Assembly: GCA_030835125.1 (NCBI GenBank)
Contig: JAUQWM010000071.1
Span: 1-64,000 of the forward strand
Direction: 5' to 3'
Origin: Gemmatimonadaceae bacterium
GTDB lineage: Bacteria > Gemmatimonadota > Gemmatimonadetes > Gemmatimonadales > Gemmatimonadaceae
Length of the DNA: 64,000 nt
Below the pieces are notes generated by a model. The model saw only the letters and a program-made list of their open reading frames with translations. It was not told where the DNA came from and searched no databases. Position numbers and translations under genes: made by a program. This document shows, one piece after another, positions 33,378 to 42,834 of the stretch (position 1 is its first letter; the number at the start of each line of letters is the position of its first letter).

Positions 33378-34551
33378 TCCGCAGCGCGTTCTGGTAGTAG
33401 ACCTTCTTCAGCACGCTGTCGGGCAGGTCGATGCCATACAGCTTCCAGAACGCGTGGTAGTCGCGGTAGTAGTCGAAGTAGTCGTCCCGGGTCTCGAAGA
33501 CCCGCCAGTAGTACGGGTACTCCCCGGGCTGGAACGAGTCCTTCCCGAACAGGATCCGGTCCTGGTACCTGATGAAGAAGTCGTGCGCGGCCCGGGGCTG
33601 CCGTCCGATGTCGTACAGCACGGCGCCCACCTCGGTGTAGACGTTAGGCAGGTCCAGGACCCGGCCCAGCGTCGCCAGGTCGTTCGCCTGCCAGCCCATG
33701 TGTGCGGTGACGAACGTCGTCTTCGGGTGGCGGCGGAACAGGTTGTCCCGCTCGGCCATCAGCGAGTCGAACGCCGGGTACCGGTCGGCCGGGTAGCGGC
33801 GCCCCGGGAAGAGCGAGAGTTCCAGCCAGCGCTCGTTCGCCAGGTCGATCGGCTTGAAGAACTCGGCCGGGTCCGCGGTGTGGATGAAGACCGGCACGCC
33901 CAGCCGGGCGCAGGCTTCCCAGATCGGGTCGAGCTCCGGATCGTCCAGCCGGAGGCGCGTGCCGTCCGCCTTGCGCGTGGACAGCCCGAATCCCTTGCCC
34001 ACCTCCCCCACGCCCACCGCGCCCGCCTTCACGTCGGCCTCGAGGCGTGACACGGCACGCTCGGCCCATCCCGGTCCCACATTCTGCAGGTCGAGCCCGG
34101 TGAAGATCGCGACGCGGTCCTTCAGCCCCGGGTGCGCCTTCACCGCCGCCAGCGTCCGTGTCAGGCGCTCGCCACTCATGTTCTCGGCCGCGATCATCAA
34201 CCGGAGGTTGAGGCTGTCCATCGCGGCCTGCAGGCTCGCGAGTCCCTCGGGGGAACCGAGCAAGCCACCCGGGTGACCATGGAAGTCGATGGCCGGGTAC
34301 TTCGCGCGCGGAACCGTGTGCTCCACCGAGACCAGCGTCGAGCGGGGACGGTAGTCGAGGATGCTCGGCGGTGGCGACTGCGGCGCCATGCACCGGAGCG
34401 GCCGGATTTCCGTCATCCCCGGGGGGCATTCCGCGCCCGGCGCGATCGACGTCTCGGGACCGCCCTGGCGACCGCCAGGTTGCTGTGATGAAGCCGCGGT
34501 GCCCAGGGTGAACAGGGCGCCAAGGCTGACGCTGACGAACGAAAGCCGCAT
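33340..34551 (-). CDS. Secreted Amidohydrolase_2-family metal-dependent hydrolase
   Basis: Start set at the ATG at 34551 (MRLSFVSVSLGALFTLGTAA), which gives a signal peptide; the frame continues upstream without support. The 403-residue product has DFHGHPGG (HxH metal site), LDLQNVGPGW, VGEVGKG, FIHTADPAEFF, FVTAHMGW and ILFGKDSFQPG, the ordered metal ligands of the TIM-barrel Amidohydrolase_2 group. It may be a hydrolase or decarboxylase. The stop codon TAG lies inside a CGTTAGG word. Three minus-strand genes (barrel protein, SnoaL-like, this) may form an operon. Confidence 0.82.
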   Translation of the reverse strand: MRLSFVSVSLGALFTLGTAASSQQPGGRQGGPETSIAPGAECPPGMTEIRPLRCMAPQSPPPSILDYRPRSTLVSVEHTVPRAKYPAIDFHGHPGGLLGSPEGLASLQAAMDSLNLRLMIAAENMSGERLTRTLAAVKAHPGLKDRVAIFTGLDLQNVGPGWAERAVSRLEADVKAGAVGVGEVGKGFGLSTRKADGTRLRLDDPELDPIWEACARLGVPVFIHTADPAEFFKPIDLANERWLELSLFPGRRYPADRYPAFDSLMAERDNLFRRHPKTTFVTAHMGWQANDLATLGRVLDLPNVYTEVGAVLYDIGRQPRAAHDFFIRYQDRILFGKDSFQPGEYPYYWRVFETRDDYFDYYRDYHAFWKLYGIDLPDSVLKKVYYQNALRITTGLPQDGWPR

Positions 34552-34624
34552 GTGGACTCCGGAAACGCGGATCAGCAATCTGGACGGCGGGATGTGGTGA
34601 CGGAACCGTCCCCGACGCGCGAGG

Positions 34625-35155
34625 TCAGGGGATGCGCCGGCAGTACGCGCCTCCCGTGCACGATTCGGGGACGTACGTCTCACTTTCAACGAGCCAGGCG
34701 CCATTGGTGAGCCGCCACTTGGCGAAGTACCTGCCGGCGATCGTGATCCTGCCGTCGGCGTCGGTCCACGAACCGGTCCAGCGTCCCAGCTCGGACGCCA
34801 TCCCCCAGGGATCGTAGAGACGGACTTCGTCCGGGAGCCGCTCGTACCTCACGTCGGGGCGCGAGCGAAACTGGTCAGCGAAGAGTCGGACGTTCTCCGC
34901 ACGACCGATCGCATGAACCGAGTTCGACGTGACCACGATGACGCCCGGAGCCAGGATCGCGGCGACGCCGGACGTGTCGTGTCGCGCGATAGATGCGTTT
35001 GACGATGCGCGCAGTCGACGAATCGTGGCTTCAGCACTCCCGGACTGCGCGCCGGCGATCGCAGGAACCAGCAGGGCCGCGCCGTCAACGATGACCAGGG
35101 CGAGCAGCGCGGCCGTGGAGATCGAGTGCCTTCCCGGTCGTGAGATCCGCGTCAC
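34625..35155 (-). CDS. Secreted SnoaL/DUF4440-like (NTF2-fold) protein
   Basis: A 176-residue protein with a signal peptide (TAALLALVIVDGAALLVPAIAGAQ). The rest fits an NTF2-like cone: IRRLRASSNASIARHDTSGV, the strand AAILAPGVIVVTS, then GRWTGSWTDADG and YFAKWRLTNGAWLVESE. Many such proteins are annotated DUF4440; they bind small molecules or lack known activity. Its GTG start directly abuts the TGA of the upstream barrel gene, so translation is coupled. Confidence 0.75.
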   Translation of the reverse strand: MTRISRPGRHSISTAALLALVIVDGAALLVPAIAGAQSGSAEATIRRLRASSNASIARHDTSGVAAILAPGVIVVTSNSVHAIGRAENVRLFADQFRSRPDVRYERLPDEVRLYDPWGMASELGRWTGSWTDADGRITIAGRYFAKWRLTNGAWLVESETYVPESCTGGAYCRRIP

Positions 35156-35734
35156 TCAGAAGACCAGCCCGAAGGTGAGCGGAATGAACTGTGCCTTGCT
35201 GAACCCGAACTTCCCCTGGTCGTAGGAGGCCGAGCCGATCCGTGCTTCGAGGAAACCGCGCACGGCACCGAGCCCGAAGCGGAGGCCGGCACCCGCCTCG
35301 AAAGTCAGCTTGCTCTGTGAGATATCGCTGGTGCCCGTTCCCGGGGTAGACAGCGAGAGAAGACCCCCGCCGGCCAACACGTACAGTCCACCGCCAAGCG
35401 GCAACTCGATGTTCCCCATGGCCGCCATCATTTGCGTCACGTCGCCGTCGACCGTGCCGCCCCCGGCGGTCTCCTTGAGCTTGAACTGCGTCAGCGAGAA
35501 CTCCGGGCGCAACGCGATGGGGAAGCCCGGCAGGTTGAGGATGAGCGATGCGTCGTAGTGGAACCCGGCGTCATGGAAATCGCCGAGGTCACCGGCCGGC
35601 AGGGTCATGCCACCGCTGATCACGAGCTGGATCAGACGGGGGCTGCCCGCTCCGCCGGGGAACTGGGCCTGACCGGCGGTCGCCGTGCCGGTAATGGCGA
35701 TCAGGGCGAGGGCGGCAACGCGTGCTGGGGTCAT
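35156..35734 (-). CDS. Outer-membrane beta-barrel protein, OmpW/porin-like
   Basis: Start at the ATG at 35734, giving a 192-residue protein with a signal peptide (VAALALIAITGTATAGQAQ). The mature region alternates hydrophobic and polar residues in about eight strands: LIQLVISGGMTLP, FHYDASLILNLPG, ALRPEFSLTQFKL, GLYVLAGGGLLSLS and LTFEAGAGLRFGLG. The C-terminus FIPLTFGLVF ends in Phe, the usual barrel-assembly signal. Function unknown. It is the first gene of a likely three-gene operon. Confidence 0.78.
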   Translation of the reverse strand: MTPARVAALALIAITGTATAGQAQFPGGAGSPRLIQLVISGGMTLPAGDLGDFHDAGFHYDASLILNLPGFPIALRPEFSLTQFKLKETAGGGTVDGDVTQMMAAMGNIELPLGGGLYVLAGGGLLSLSTPGTGTSDISQSKLTFEAGAGLRFGLGAVRGFLEARIGSASYDQGKFGFSKAQFIPLTFGLVF

Positions 35735-35898
35735 GTGGACTCCGAGGACGGGGACTTCAGGGACTGCGTGCGGGGAATGTGCGGGTGGCTTGCCGATCGC
35801 GACAGGTGGGCGCCTCCACGCCTCGACACCCTTCACCGCTGCCGGACACGCCCGTAGTCATTCACAACCGTTCGTGAACGGACAAACCAGGGGTGACC

Positions 35899-36207
35899 AT
35901 GTACGGACTGATCGGGAAGATGAGCGCGACCAAAGGACAGCGCGATGCGCTGTGCGCGATCCTCCTCGAGGGGACCGGATCGATGCCGGGGTGCCTCTCG
36001 TACGTGATTGCGCTCGACCCGGTCGACGAGGATGGACTCTGGATCACGGAGGTCTGGGACAGCAGGGAAACCCATGCGGCGTCGCTCACCCTGCCCGCCG
36101 TGAAGGCGGCGATCGCGAAGGGAAGGCCGCTGATCGCGGGCTTCAGCAACCGGGTCGAGACCACGCCCGTCGGCGGGTACGGCCTGACGCGACACGGGAC
36201 GGACTGA
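35899..36207 (+). CDS. ABM-family (antibiotic biosynthesis monooxygenase-like) small protein
   Basis: About 102 residues from the ATG at 35899, with AGGGG upstream; a GTG at 35893 is the other option. The dimeric ferredoxin-like ABM fold is recognisable: YGLIGKMSATKGQRDALCAIL, MPGCLSYVIALDPVD and GLWITEVWDSRETHAAS. Members act as quinol monooxygenases or haem-degrading enzymes, or have no known role. It is divergent from the barrel operon and about 70 bp upstream of the MATE gene. Confidence 0.82.
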   Translation: MYGLIGKMSATKGQRDALCAILLEGTGSMPGCLSYVIALDPVDEDGLWITEVWDSRETHAASLTLPAVKAAIAKGRPLIAGFSNRVETTPVGGYGLTRHGTD

Positions 36208-36276
36208 CGGGCCTCGCTGCCGGCACGTGGCGCGCGCCTTGCCCGCCGCCGTGCCACCGGCGATGCTGCACGACTC

Positions 36277-37692
36277 ATGGCTTCCATCCCAAGCGGCCGT
36301 TTTGACCGGTCCATCGTCGATGGGCCCGTCGCACCAGCCGTCTGGCGGCTGGCGTGGCCGACGATGCTGCAGAACGCCTTTGGCGGGCTGCAGGGGATCG
36401 TCGATCACGTCATGGTCGGCAACTTCGTGGGGACCGCCGGGAACGCGGCCATCGGTGTGTCGTGGCAGATCTTCCTGGTCGTGATGGTGTTCGTGAGCTC
36501 GCTGTTCACGGGGATGGCGGTGCTGGTGGCGCGCTTTGCGGGCGCCGACGAGCCCGAGAAGGTGAATCGCGCCGTGGCGCAGGCGATGATCACGGCGGCC
36601 GTGCTCTCGGTCGCGGTGCTGGCGCCGATCGGCTGGTTCGTGGCGCCGTCCCTCCTGGAGTTCGTCAACGCGGAGCCCGCCGTGCGCGCCGAAGCGCTCC
36701 CGTTCCTGCGGCTGATGTTCGTTGCCAGCGTGGGCATGATGATGTTCTTCATGCTGGGCGGAGCGCTGCGCGCGGCGGGCGATGCGCGGACGCCGTTGCG
36801 GCTGGGCGTGGCGATGACGCTGCTCAACATCGGGCTCAACCTCGTGCTGATCCCCGGCCTGGGTCCGGTCCCGCGTCTGGGTACCATGGGAGCGGCGATC
36901 GGCACGAACCTGGCCGGCACGCTCGTCAGTGGGTACGCCGTCTACAAGCTGGTGAAGGGCAACTGGGTCATCCAGCTGAACGACACCGGCTGGCGTCCCG
37001 ACTGGAGCATCATAAGGGCGCTCTTCCGGTTCGGCCTGCCGACGGGGGTGCAGGCGGTCGCCATGAACATTGCCGGGGTGCTCCTCATCCGGTTCATCGG
37101 ATCGCTGCAGGAAAGCGCGGCGGCGCAGGGCGCGTACGCCGTCGCGTACACCGAGCTGTTCTCGCTCATCACCTGGACGTCCGTGGGACTGATGGGGGCC
37201 TCCGCGGCGTACGCCGGCCAGAACCTCGGCGCCGGCTATCCGAATCGCGCCGTCGAAGGCGTGAAGGTCGCTTCCCGGATCGCCCTCGTGGTCTCGGCGG
37301 CGGTCGCGATCCTCTTCCTGTCCATTCCGCGACTGTTGCTGGCCGGTTTCGGCATGAGTGCGGTGGAGGACCCGGCGGCGGTGGAGATCGGCGTGCAACT
37401 CATGCGGTTCCTGGCGGTGTCCGGGTTCTTCATTTCGGTGGCGCTGGTGCACACCGGGGGCCTCCAGGGCACGGGTGACACGCGCGGACCCCTCTACATC
37501 TCGATCGTGTCGCAGATCGTGATCCCGCTGGGGATCTGCACGTACCTGCAGTCAACGCGCGGCCTGCAGCCGTCGGACATCTGGTCGGCGATCCTGCTGG
37601 GACATGCGACGCGATGCCTGCTGAGCATCGTCCGGTTCCGGCAGGGGAAATGGCGGGACATTCGCGTCGAGATCGAGCCCGCCCGGACCTGA
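36277..37692 (+). CDS. MATE-family multidrug efflux transporter
   Basis: A 471-residue protein with about 12 membrane segments in two homologous halves. Signatures are LAWPTMLQNAFGGLQGIVDH and VMVGNFVGTAGNAAIGVSWQ in the first half, then FMLGGALRAAGDARTPLRLG and, in the second half, SVGLMGASAAYAGQNLGAG and ALVHTGGLQGTGDTRGPLY. It belongs to the DinF/NorM-type MATE exporters, which expel cationic drugs or metabolites using Na+ or H+. It is co-directional with the ABM gene. Confidence 0.9.
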   Translation: MASIPSGRFDRSIVDGPVAPAVWRLAWPTMLQNAFGGLQGIVDHVMVGNFVGTAGNAAIGVSWQIFLVVMVFVSSLFTGMAVLVARFAGADEPEKVNRAVAQAMITAAVLSVAVLAPIGWFVAPSLLEFVNAEPAVRAEALPFLRLMFVASVGMMMFFMLGGALRAAGDARTPLRLGVAMTLLNIGLNLVLIPGLGPVPRLGTMGAAIGTNLAGTLVSGYAVYKLVKGNWVIQLNDTGWRPDWSIIRALFRFGLPTGVQAVAMNIAGVLLIRFIGSLQESAAAQGAYAVAYTELFSLITWTSVGLMGASAAYAGQNLGAGYPNRAVEGVKVASRIALVVSAAVAILFLSIPRLLLAGFGMSAVEDPAAVEIGVQLMRFLAVSGFFISVALVHTGGLQGTGDTRGPLYISIVSQIVIPLGICTYLQSTRGLQPSDIWSAILLGHATRCLLSIVRFRQGKWRDIRVEIEPART

Positions 37693-37819
37693 GCACAGGG
37701 CCACGGCGCGGTCCGATCCGGAGGGATCAGGATTCCACACCGTTCTGGTAGGGAGATCCTCGCCTGACCTGGTGGTGCAACACACGTACGATTCACCAGG
37801 GATCACGAGGGGGTATCTC

Positions 37820-38332
37820 ATGCGCGCACGCGGAATCTCAATCGCCATCGTCGGGACTCTTCTTCTCGGCGAAGGCTGGAAGCAAGGCATGCAACACCAG
37901 GACACCAGGGAGGCAATCCCGCTCACGGCGATGCAGCGTGACATGCTGCTTGGTGAGATGCGTGGCCTGCTGAAGGGCGTCAACGGGATCCTCCACGGGG
38001 TGGCGAGCCACGACACCGCCGCGATGCGCGCCGCGGCCGCCAGTGCGGGGATGACCGCGATGATGCGTGGTGAAGGCATGGGCCGCATGGGGGCTGGCCG
38101 TGGGACGGGCGCGATGCCGGGGCGGGCGATGGGCGGGCAGGGTCACGGCATGGGCCAGGCGATGCCGGAAGCGTTCCGCACGCTGATGCATGCGACGCGC
38201 GCCGGCTTCGACAGCCTCGCCGCCGGCATCGCCGCGGGAGCGGGGAGCGAAGCGGTGGTCGCGCGCCTCGCGGCGCTCACGAACAACTGCGTGAGCTGTC
38301 ACGCAACGTACCGCCTGACGGTCAGTCCGTAG
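37820..38332 (+). CDS. Cytochrome c'-like monohaem protein with Met/Gly-rich insert
   Basis: ATG at 37820 with GAGGGGG upstream; 170 residues. The signal-like N-terminus is short (ISIAIVGTLLLGEGW). The C-terminal haem motif CVSCH (in NNCVSCHATYRL) and helical flanks fit cytochrome c'/c556. Between helices lies an unusual Met/Gly/Arg/His-rich insert of about 50 residues (MMRGEGMGRMGAGRG, AMGGQGHGMGQAM). Such Met-rich stretches are seen in copper-handling periplasmic proteins. A cupredoxin gene follows by 121 bp, suggesting a redox or copper partnership (inference). Confidence 0.75.
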   Translation: MRARGISIAIVGTLLLGEGWKQGMQHQDTREAIPLTAMQRDMLLGEMRGLLKGVNGILHGVASHDTAAMRAAAASAGMTAMMRGEGMGRMGAGRGTGAMPGRAMGGQGHGMGQAMPEAFRTLMHATRAGFDSLAAGIAAGAGSEAVVARLAALTNNCVSCHATYRLTVSP

Positions 38333-38453
38333 GGGACCGCCAGCGGGGCGCCGGCGGGTGCCGGGAACCGTTGCTGGCGGGGGCGCTCGATCCTAACGTT
38401 CCAGGCGCGCGCGGCGCGAGCGACGCCGCCCATTCCCGTTCGCCATTGCCCCC

Positions 38454-38867
38454 ATGCTGATGAAGGCCGTGACCACGCTGGTGCTTGCCATCCTCGTGTC
38501 TTCCGCGCGCGAAACGCCCATGGAGCGCGCGGAGGTCCGGCTGAACAACAACCGCTTCCTGCCCGCCCTCGTGACGGCGCGCGCCGGTGACACCCTCGCC
38601 TTCATCAACGGACGCGGCGGTCCGCACAACGTGCAGTTCGCCGACGACTCGCTCAGCGACGCCGCCCACCGGCTGATCGATGCGGCCATGCCGGAACGCC
38701 CGAAGGTCGCGTGGTCGCGGGACGTGCCCCTCGCCGGTCCGCTGCTCGTCCTCGAGGGGGACACCTACAAGGTCGCCGTTCCGGACCTGCCGCCCGGGCG
38801 GTACCGCTTCTTCTGCACGCCGCACGTGGGGGGCGGGATGCGTGGCGAACTGGTCGTGGTGCGGTAG
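38454..38867 (+). CDS. Plastocyanin-like cupredoxin (blue copper protein)
   Basis: A 137-residue secreted protein with a short signal peptide (AVTTLVLAILVSSA). Type-1 copper ligands fit plastocyanin: His58 (GGPHNVQF), Cys121, His124 and Met129 in FFCTPHVGGGMRG, with C-x2-H-x4-M spacing. VTARAGDTLAFING is the usual first sheet. It should shuttle electrons in the periplasm or at the outer face of the inner membrane. It follows the cytochrome c'-like gene and is convergent with the response-regulator gene. Confidence 0.87.
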   Translation: MLMKAVTTLVLAILVSSARETPMERAEVRLNNNRFLPALVTARAGDTLAFINGRGGPHNVQFADDSLSDAAHRLIDAAMPERPKVAWSRDVPLAGPLLVLEGDTYKVAVPDLPPGRYRFFCTPHVGGGMRGELVVVR

Positions 38868-38875
38868 GCCACTCG

Positions 38876-39529
38876 TCAGGCAGTGCCCTTGAGGTAGCGC
38901 ACCGCCGCCTCCGTTCGTGACCGCACCTGCAGCTTCTCGTAGATGTGGCGGATGTGCGTGCGCACGGTGTCGAGGCTGATCGAGAGCCGCTCGGCGATCT
39001 CCCGGTAGCGATATCCCTGCGCCAGCAGGCCCAGGATCTCGTTCTCGCGCGCGGTGAGCGGCTCCCCCTGCGATGGCGCGCGATCGGAGCCGCCATGGAA
39101 GGTCTCGACGACCCGCCGCGCGATGCCGCTCGACATCGGGGAGCCGCCGGCGTGCAGGCTCTCGATGGAGCGCACCAGCTCCGCCGGTGGGGTCTTCTTG
39201 AGGACGTACCCGGTCGCCCCGGCCTGCAGCGAGCGGAAGATCCGGTCATCGTCCTCGTAGACGGTCAGCATCATGACCTGCACGGCGGGCCATTGCCGCT
39301 TGATCTCGCGCGCGGCATCGATGCCGGAGATCCCCGGCAGTTCGATGTCCATCAGCACGACATCCGCCGCCATGCCCTGCAGCACCTCGATGGCGCGCTC
39401 GGCGCTCTCGTACGCGCCGACGCACGCGAAGCCGGCCGACCCGCCGACCAGGGACGCCAGGCCGAAGCGGACATCCGCACGATCCTCCACGATGGCGACC
39501 CGGATCACGCGGGTGATCTCGTCAGGCAT
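38876..39529 (-). CDS. NarL/LuxR-family response regulator
   Basis: Start at the ATG at 39529, or at 39535; both overlap the kinase stop. The 217-residue product has a receiver (phospho-acceptor Asp61 in VVLMDIELPG; acidic pocket VEDRAD; YVLKKTPPAE). A LuxR-type helix-turn-helix follows at about 150-205 (PLTARENEILGLLAQGYRY, SISLDTVRTHIRHIYEKL). It is the output partner of the kinase encoded immediately upstream. Confidence 0.93.
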   Translation of the reverse strand: MPDEITRVIRVAIVEDRADVRFGLASLVGGSAGFACVGAYESAERAIEVLQGMAADVVLMDIELPGISGIDAAREIKRQWPAVQVMMLTVYEDDDRIFRSLQAGATGYVLKKTPPAELVRSIESLHAGGSPMSSGIARRVVETFHGGSDRAPSQGEPLTARENEILGLLAQGYRYREIAERLSISLDTVRTHIRHIYEKLQVRSRTEAAVRYLKGTA

Positions 39530-42500
39530 GGACATGGACAGCCGCCTGCGGCAGGGGCAAACTGCACTCGACGGTCGTCCCCTGTCCCGGCGACGAGCGA
39601 ACGACCAGTTCCCCGCCAGCGGCGGCCGCCCGCTGGCGCATGTTGTCGAGGCCATCCTCCCCGTGCGCCCGGCCCACCACGGCTGATGGATCGAACCCGA
39701 CCCCGTCATCGGCGATGACCAGGGACAGCTGTCCGCCCTCCAGCAGCAGGTTCACCTTCACGCTCCGGGGCCGGCCGTGGCGCACCGCGTTGGCGAGTGC
39801 CTCCTTCAGGATCAGGAACACCGTCCGGCGGAAGTCGGCGGTGAAGCGACCAGGTCCCGGCGACGCCGGGAAGGCCAGGATTGCGCGCGGGCCGGCGCTC
39901 TCGAGGTAGTCGGCGGCGTATTCGCGCAGGTAGGCCACGAAGCGGTCACCGGCATCGTTTCGCGGATCGATCGCCCAGACGATCTCGCCGATGGAGTCGA
40001 TGGTGGCGCGCGACTTCTCCCCGATGCGCTGCAGGTGGGCGTTGCCCGCGGTGCCGGAGCCGGTGCGCAACGCCACCTCGCTCAGGATCGCGATCTCGGT
40101 GAGGCTCGCCCCCACTTCGTCATGCATGTCGCGCGAGATCCGGCTGCGCTCGGTCTCGAGCGCCCGCGCCGATTCGGAGCGTTGCAGCGCCAGCCGGAAC
40201 CGGTTGCGTGAGGCATACCACGTGGCGGCGATGACCATGGCGACGGACGCGGCGACGAGGAAGGCCCGGAACCACCACGTCTGCCAGAAGAAGGGCTCGA
40301 CGATCACCACGAGGGACGCCGGCTGTTCATTCCACAGGCCGTCATCGTTCGACCCGCGGACGCGGAACTCGTACCGCCCTGGCGGGACGTTCGTGTAGGT
40401 CGCGGTGCGCGACACCCCGAGGGACTTCCAGTCCTGGTCGAAGTCCACGAGTTGCACGGCGTACTGGTTCCGGTGCGGGTTGATGTAGTTGAGGGCCGCA
40501 AACCCGACCGTGAAGGTGTACTCGTCGGCCGCGACCCGCACAGGGGCATCGCCGAGATGATGTGTCACACGCGTCCCGCGCTGCGTCGACCGTTCCAGGG
40601 TGGTGAAGACCACCGGGGGTCGGTAGGTATTCAGTTCGACCGAGTCGGGATGGAACCAGGTCACGCCGCGGTCCCCACCGAAGTACATCGTCCCGTCGCG
40701 CGCGCGCAGCGAGGCGTTGCGGTTGAACTCGACGTTGCCGATTCCGGTGGTGTGATCGTAGACCCGCACGTCGTTCGAGGCCGCCTTCGGGTCGATCGAC
40801 ACGAGTCCGCGATTCGTCGACAGCCAGAGGTGACCGCGTGCGTCCTCGAGGATGCCGAACACCGCGTTTCCCGGCATTCCGTTGGCTGCCGTGTACCGAC
40901 CCCTCAGGTGCCCGCCTTCATCGAACCGGAACAGCCCGCTGTTCGCGCCCACCCAGACGCTGCCCTCCGACCCGCGATGGAAGGCGAGGATGCCATCCAG
41001 GTTGCCCCCGCCCGAATCGGCGGGTGACGTGACGGCTTGCGACCCGATGTCCAGCCGTCGAATGCCGACGGTCGATCCGATCCACAGCGCCCCGCGGTCG
41101 AGCTCGATGTACCCCGCGGGCTCCGTGAAGGCGGACACGCCTGCATAACGACCCGTGGCCGGGTCGAGGCGCCGCAGGCTGTTCCGGCAGGGCGCGCACG
41201 TGGTCCAGATCGCGCCGCGACCGTCTGCCACCACGTCGGAGACGACGTTGTCGCTCGGTCGGATGCCGGAGCGCTCCGCCAGCGGGTCGGCCAGGTACCG
41301 GCGGAAGGCGCTCGAGGCGGGATCGAATCGGTTGAGGCCGAAGGCCGTCCCCGCCCAGAGGCCGCCCGTGCTGTCCACGGCCAGGGACCAGACGATGTCG
41401 TGACTCAGCGATCGTGGATCGCCGGTGACGTAGCGGAACCGCGTGATGATGCCGGTGCGTCGATCCCACCGGTTCAGTCCACCGCCGATGGTGCCGATCC
41501 ACACCTGACCGTCGTGGTCCTCGGCGAGCGCGGTCACCAGCCCGGCGCTGGGACTGTTCGCGTCGCGCGGGTTGTGCTCGAGGTGACCGAACGTACTCCG
41601 GCGAAGCTCGTGGCGGTACAGTCCCCAGACGGTGCCCACCCAGACCGTGCCACCGCGGTCGGCGTGAATGACGACCGGCGCGGGGTTGGCCTCATTGGCG
41701 AGTGTCGTCAGGCGGTGTTGCCGCGCTTGCGTCGCTCCGGCCGGAAGCTCGAAGACCCCGTCGTTCGACAGGATCCAGAGCGTCCCCGCGCGGTCCTGGG
41801 TGAACGCGAAGGCACCCGTTCCCGGAGGGAGGACATCGAAGCGCTCCGCCTGGTCGCGTCCCCGAGGGAAGCGCCCGATGCCGTCACGCAACCCGACCCA
41901 GATGTTGCCGTCGCGATCCTCGAACGGCCGTCCCGCCACGAGACTGTCCGGCAGGACGTGGTCCCGTCCATCGCGAAACGCCATGGACCGGCAGGTGCGT
42001 GACGCCAGGTCACACGACTCGATACCTCCTTTCACCTGGTCCGCGATCCACAGGCGACGATCCCGTCCCACGGCGGTTGCCATCAGGGCCTGGTCCGGGG
42101 ACACGCGTCCTTGGGCCCGGGGCGCGCGCGCAAATGGCTGGTTGAACACGCCACGTCGCGCGTCGAAGCGGAAGATGCTGTCCGCGGTGATCGCGAGCGC
42201 AACGCCGTCGGTGTCCACCGCGACGTGCCGTGCCGGAAGGTCGAAGCGCTCCATGACCTCGAGCTCCGGGCCAACGATCCGCGCGATGCCCGCGGCCTTG
42301 TCCAGGTAGTTGTGCAGGACGACCCACACGCTTCCCTCGCGATCCTCGGCCAGGGAGCGCACCACGTTGCCCGGCAGCGACGCGCGGTTGAAGGGGTCAT
42401 GGCGCCACACGCGCATCGCGTACCCGTCCCATCGCGCGACGCCTTCACGCGTGCCGAACCAGAGGAACCCGCGCGCGTCCTCCATCATGTACATCACGCT

Positions 42501-42653
42501 GCTCTGGGGCAGCGCCCGCTCCACGTCCACCGCCGGGCGGAACGCCGGCACGGTCTGTGTCGCCTGCGCGACTACCGACCCCCGTGCGGCGGCCATCGCG
42601 ACAACCAGGAGCAGGGGAACACGGGAAGCGCGCGACACGGGCAGGGCGGACAT
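39522..42653 (-). CDS. Reg_prop/Y_Y_Y beta-propeller sensor histidine kinase (HisKA_3)
   Basis: Start set at the ATG at 42653 (MSALPVSRASRV) with a signal anchor; 1043 residues. The large periplasmic sensor has two-component-regulator propeller repeats (DARGFLWFGTREGVARWDG, DHDGQVWIGTIGGGLNRWD, RGHLWLSTNRGLVSID) and a Y_Y_Y domain near 690-760 (YAVQLVDFDQDWKSLG). One membrane segment follows (AFLVAASVAMVIAATWYAS). The kinase core has RDMHDEVGASLTEIA (phospho-His near 845), then ATPase boxes (EALANAVRHG, ADDGVGFD, GEDGLDNMRQRA). It overlaps the regulator gene. The architecture resembles glycan-sensing systems; the ligand here is unknown. Confidence 0.9.
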   Translation of the reverse strand: MSALPVSRASRVPLLLVVAMAAARGSVVAQATQTVPAFRPAVDVERALPQSSVMYMMEDARGFLWFGTREGVARWDGYAMRVWRHDPFNRASLPGNVVRSLAEDREGSVWVVLHNYLDKAAGIARIVGPELEVMERFDLPARHVAVDTDGVALAITADSIFRFDARRGVFNQPFARAPRAQGRVSPDQALMATAVGRDRRLWIADQVKGGIESCDLASRTCRSMAFRDGRDHVLPDSLVAGRPFEDRDGNIWVGLRDGIGRFPRGRDQAERFDVLPPGTGAFAFTQDRAGTLWILSNDGVFELPAGATQARQHRLTTLANEANPAPVVIHADRGGTVWVGTVWGLYRHELRRSTFGHLEHNPRDANSPSAGLVTALAEDHDGQVWIGTIGGGLNRWDRRTGIITRFRYVTGDPRSLSHDIVWSLAVDSTGGLWAGTAFGLNRFDPASSAFRRYLADPLAERSGIRPSDNVVSDVVADGRGAIWTTCAPCRNSLRRLDPATGRYAGVSAFTEPAGYIELDRGALWIGSTVGIRRLDIGSQAVTSPADSGGGNLDGILAFHRGSEGSVWVGANSGLFRFDEGGHLRGRYTAANGMPGNAVFGILEDARGHLWLSTNRGLVSIDPKAASNDVRVYDHTTGIGNVEFNRNASLRARDGTMYFGGDRGVTWFHPDSVELNTYRPPVVFTTLERSTQRGTRVTHHLGDAPVRVAADEYTFTVGFAALNYINPHRNQYAVQLVDFDQDWKSLGVSRTATYTNVPPGRYEFRVRGSNDDGLWNEQPASLVVIVEPFFWQTWWFRAFLVAASVAMVIAATWYASRNRFRLALQRSESARALETERSRISRDMHDEVGASLTEIAILSEVALRTGSGTAGNAHLQRIGEKSRATIDSIGEIVWAIDPRNDAGDRFVAYLREYAADYLESAGPRAILAFPASPGPGRFTADFRRTVFLILKEALANAVRHGRPRSVKVNLLLEGGQLSLVIADDGVGFDPSAVVGRAHGEDGLDNMRQRAAAAGGELVVRSSPGQGTTVECSLPLPQAAVHVHA

Positions 42654-42834
42654 GGTGGAGTCGGCGCCCAATCTACGCGCGACCGGTGACGGCGTCGACA
42701 CGGTGACGCCGAATCACCCAGACATGCGATCCGTGCTGGTGCGTCACCCAAACGGCCGATGCCGGTCCATCCCGGGCGCACCTAACCTCGGTCGAGCCTG
42801 GGTTGCCATCGGTTCCCGAGTTGGAGGAACGTCC

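Noticed and set aside
42310-42834. N-terminal extension of the OmpA gene
   Set aside because: Open frame only; the ATG at 42835 has a strong ribosome site and starts a signal peptide, and the extension overlaps the kinase gene on the other strand.
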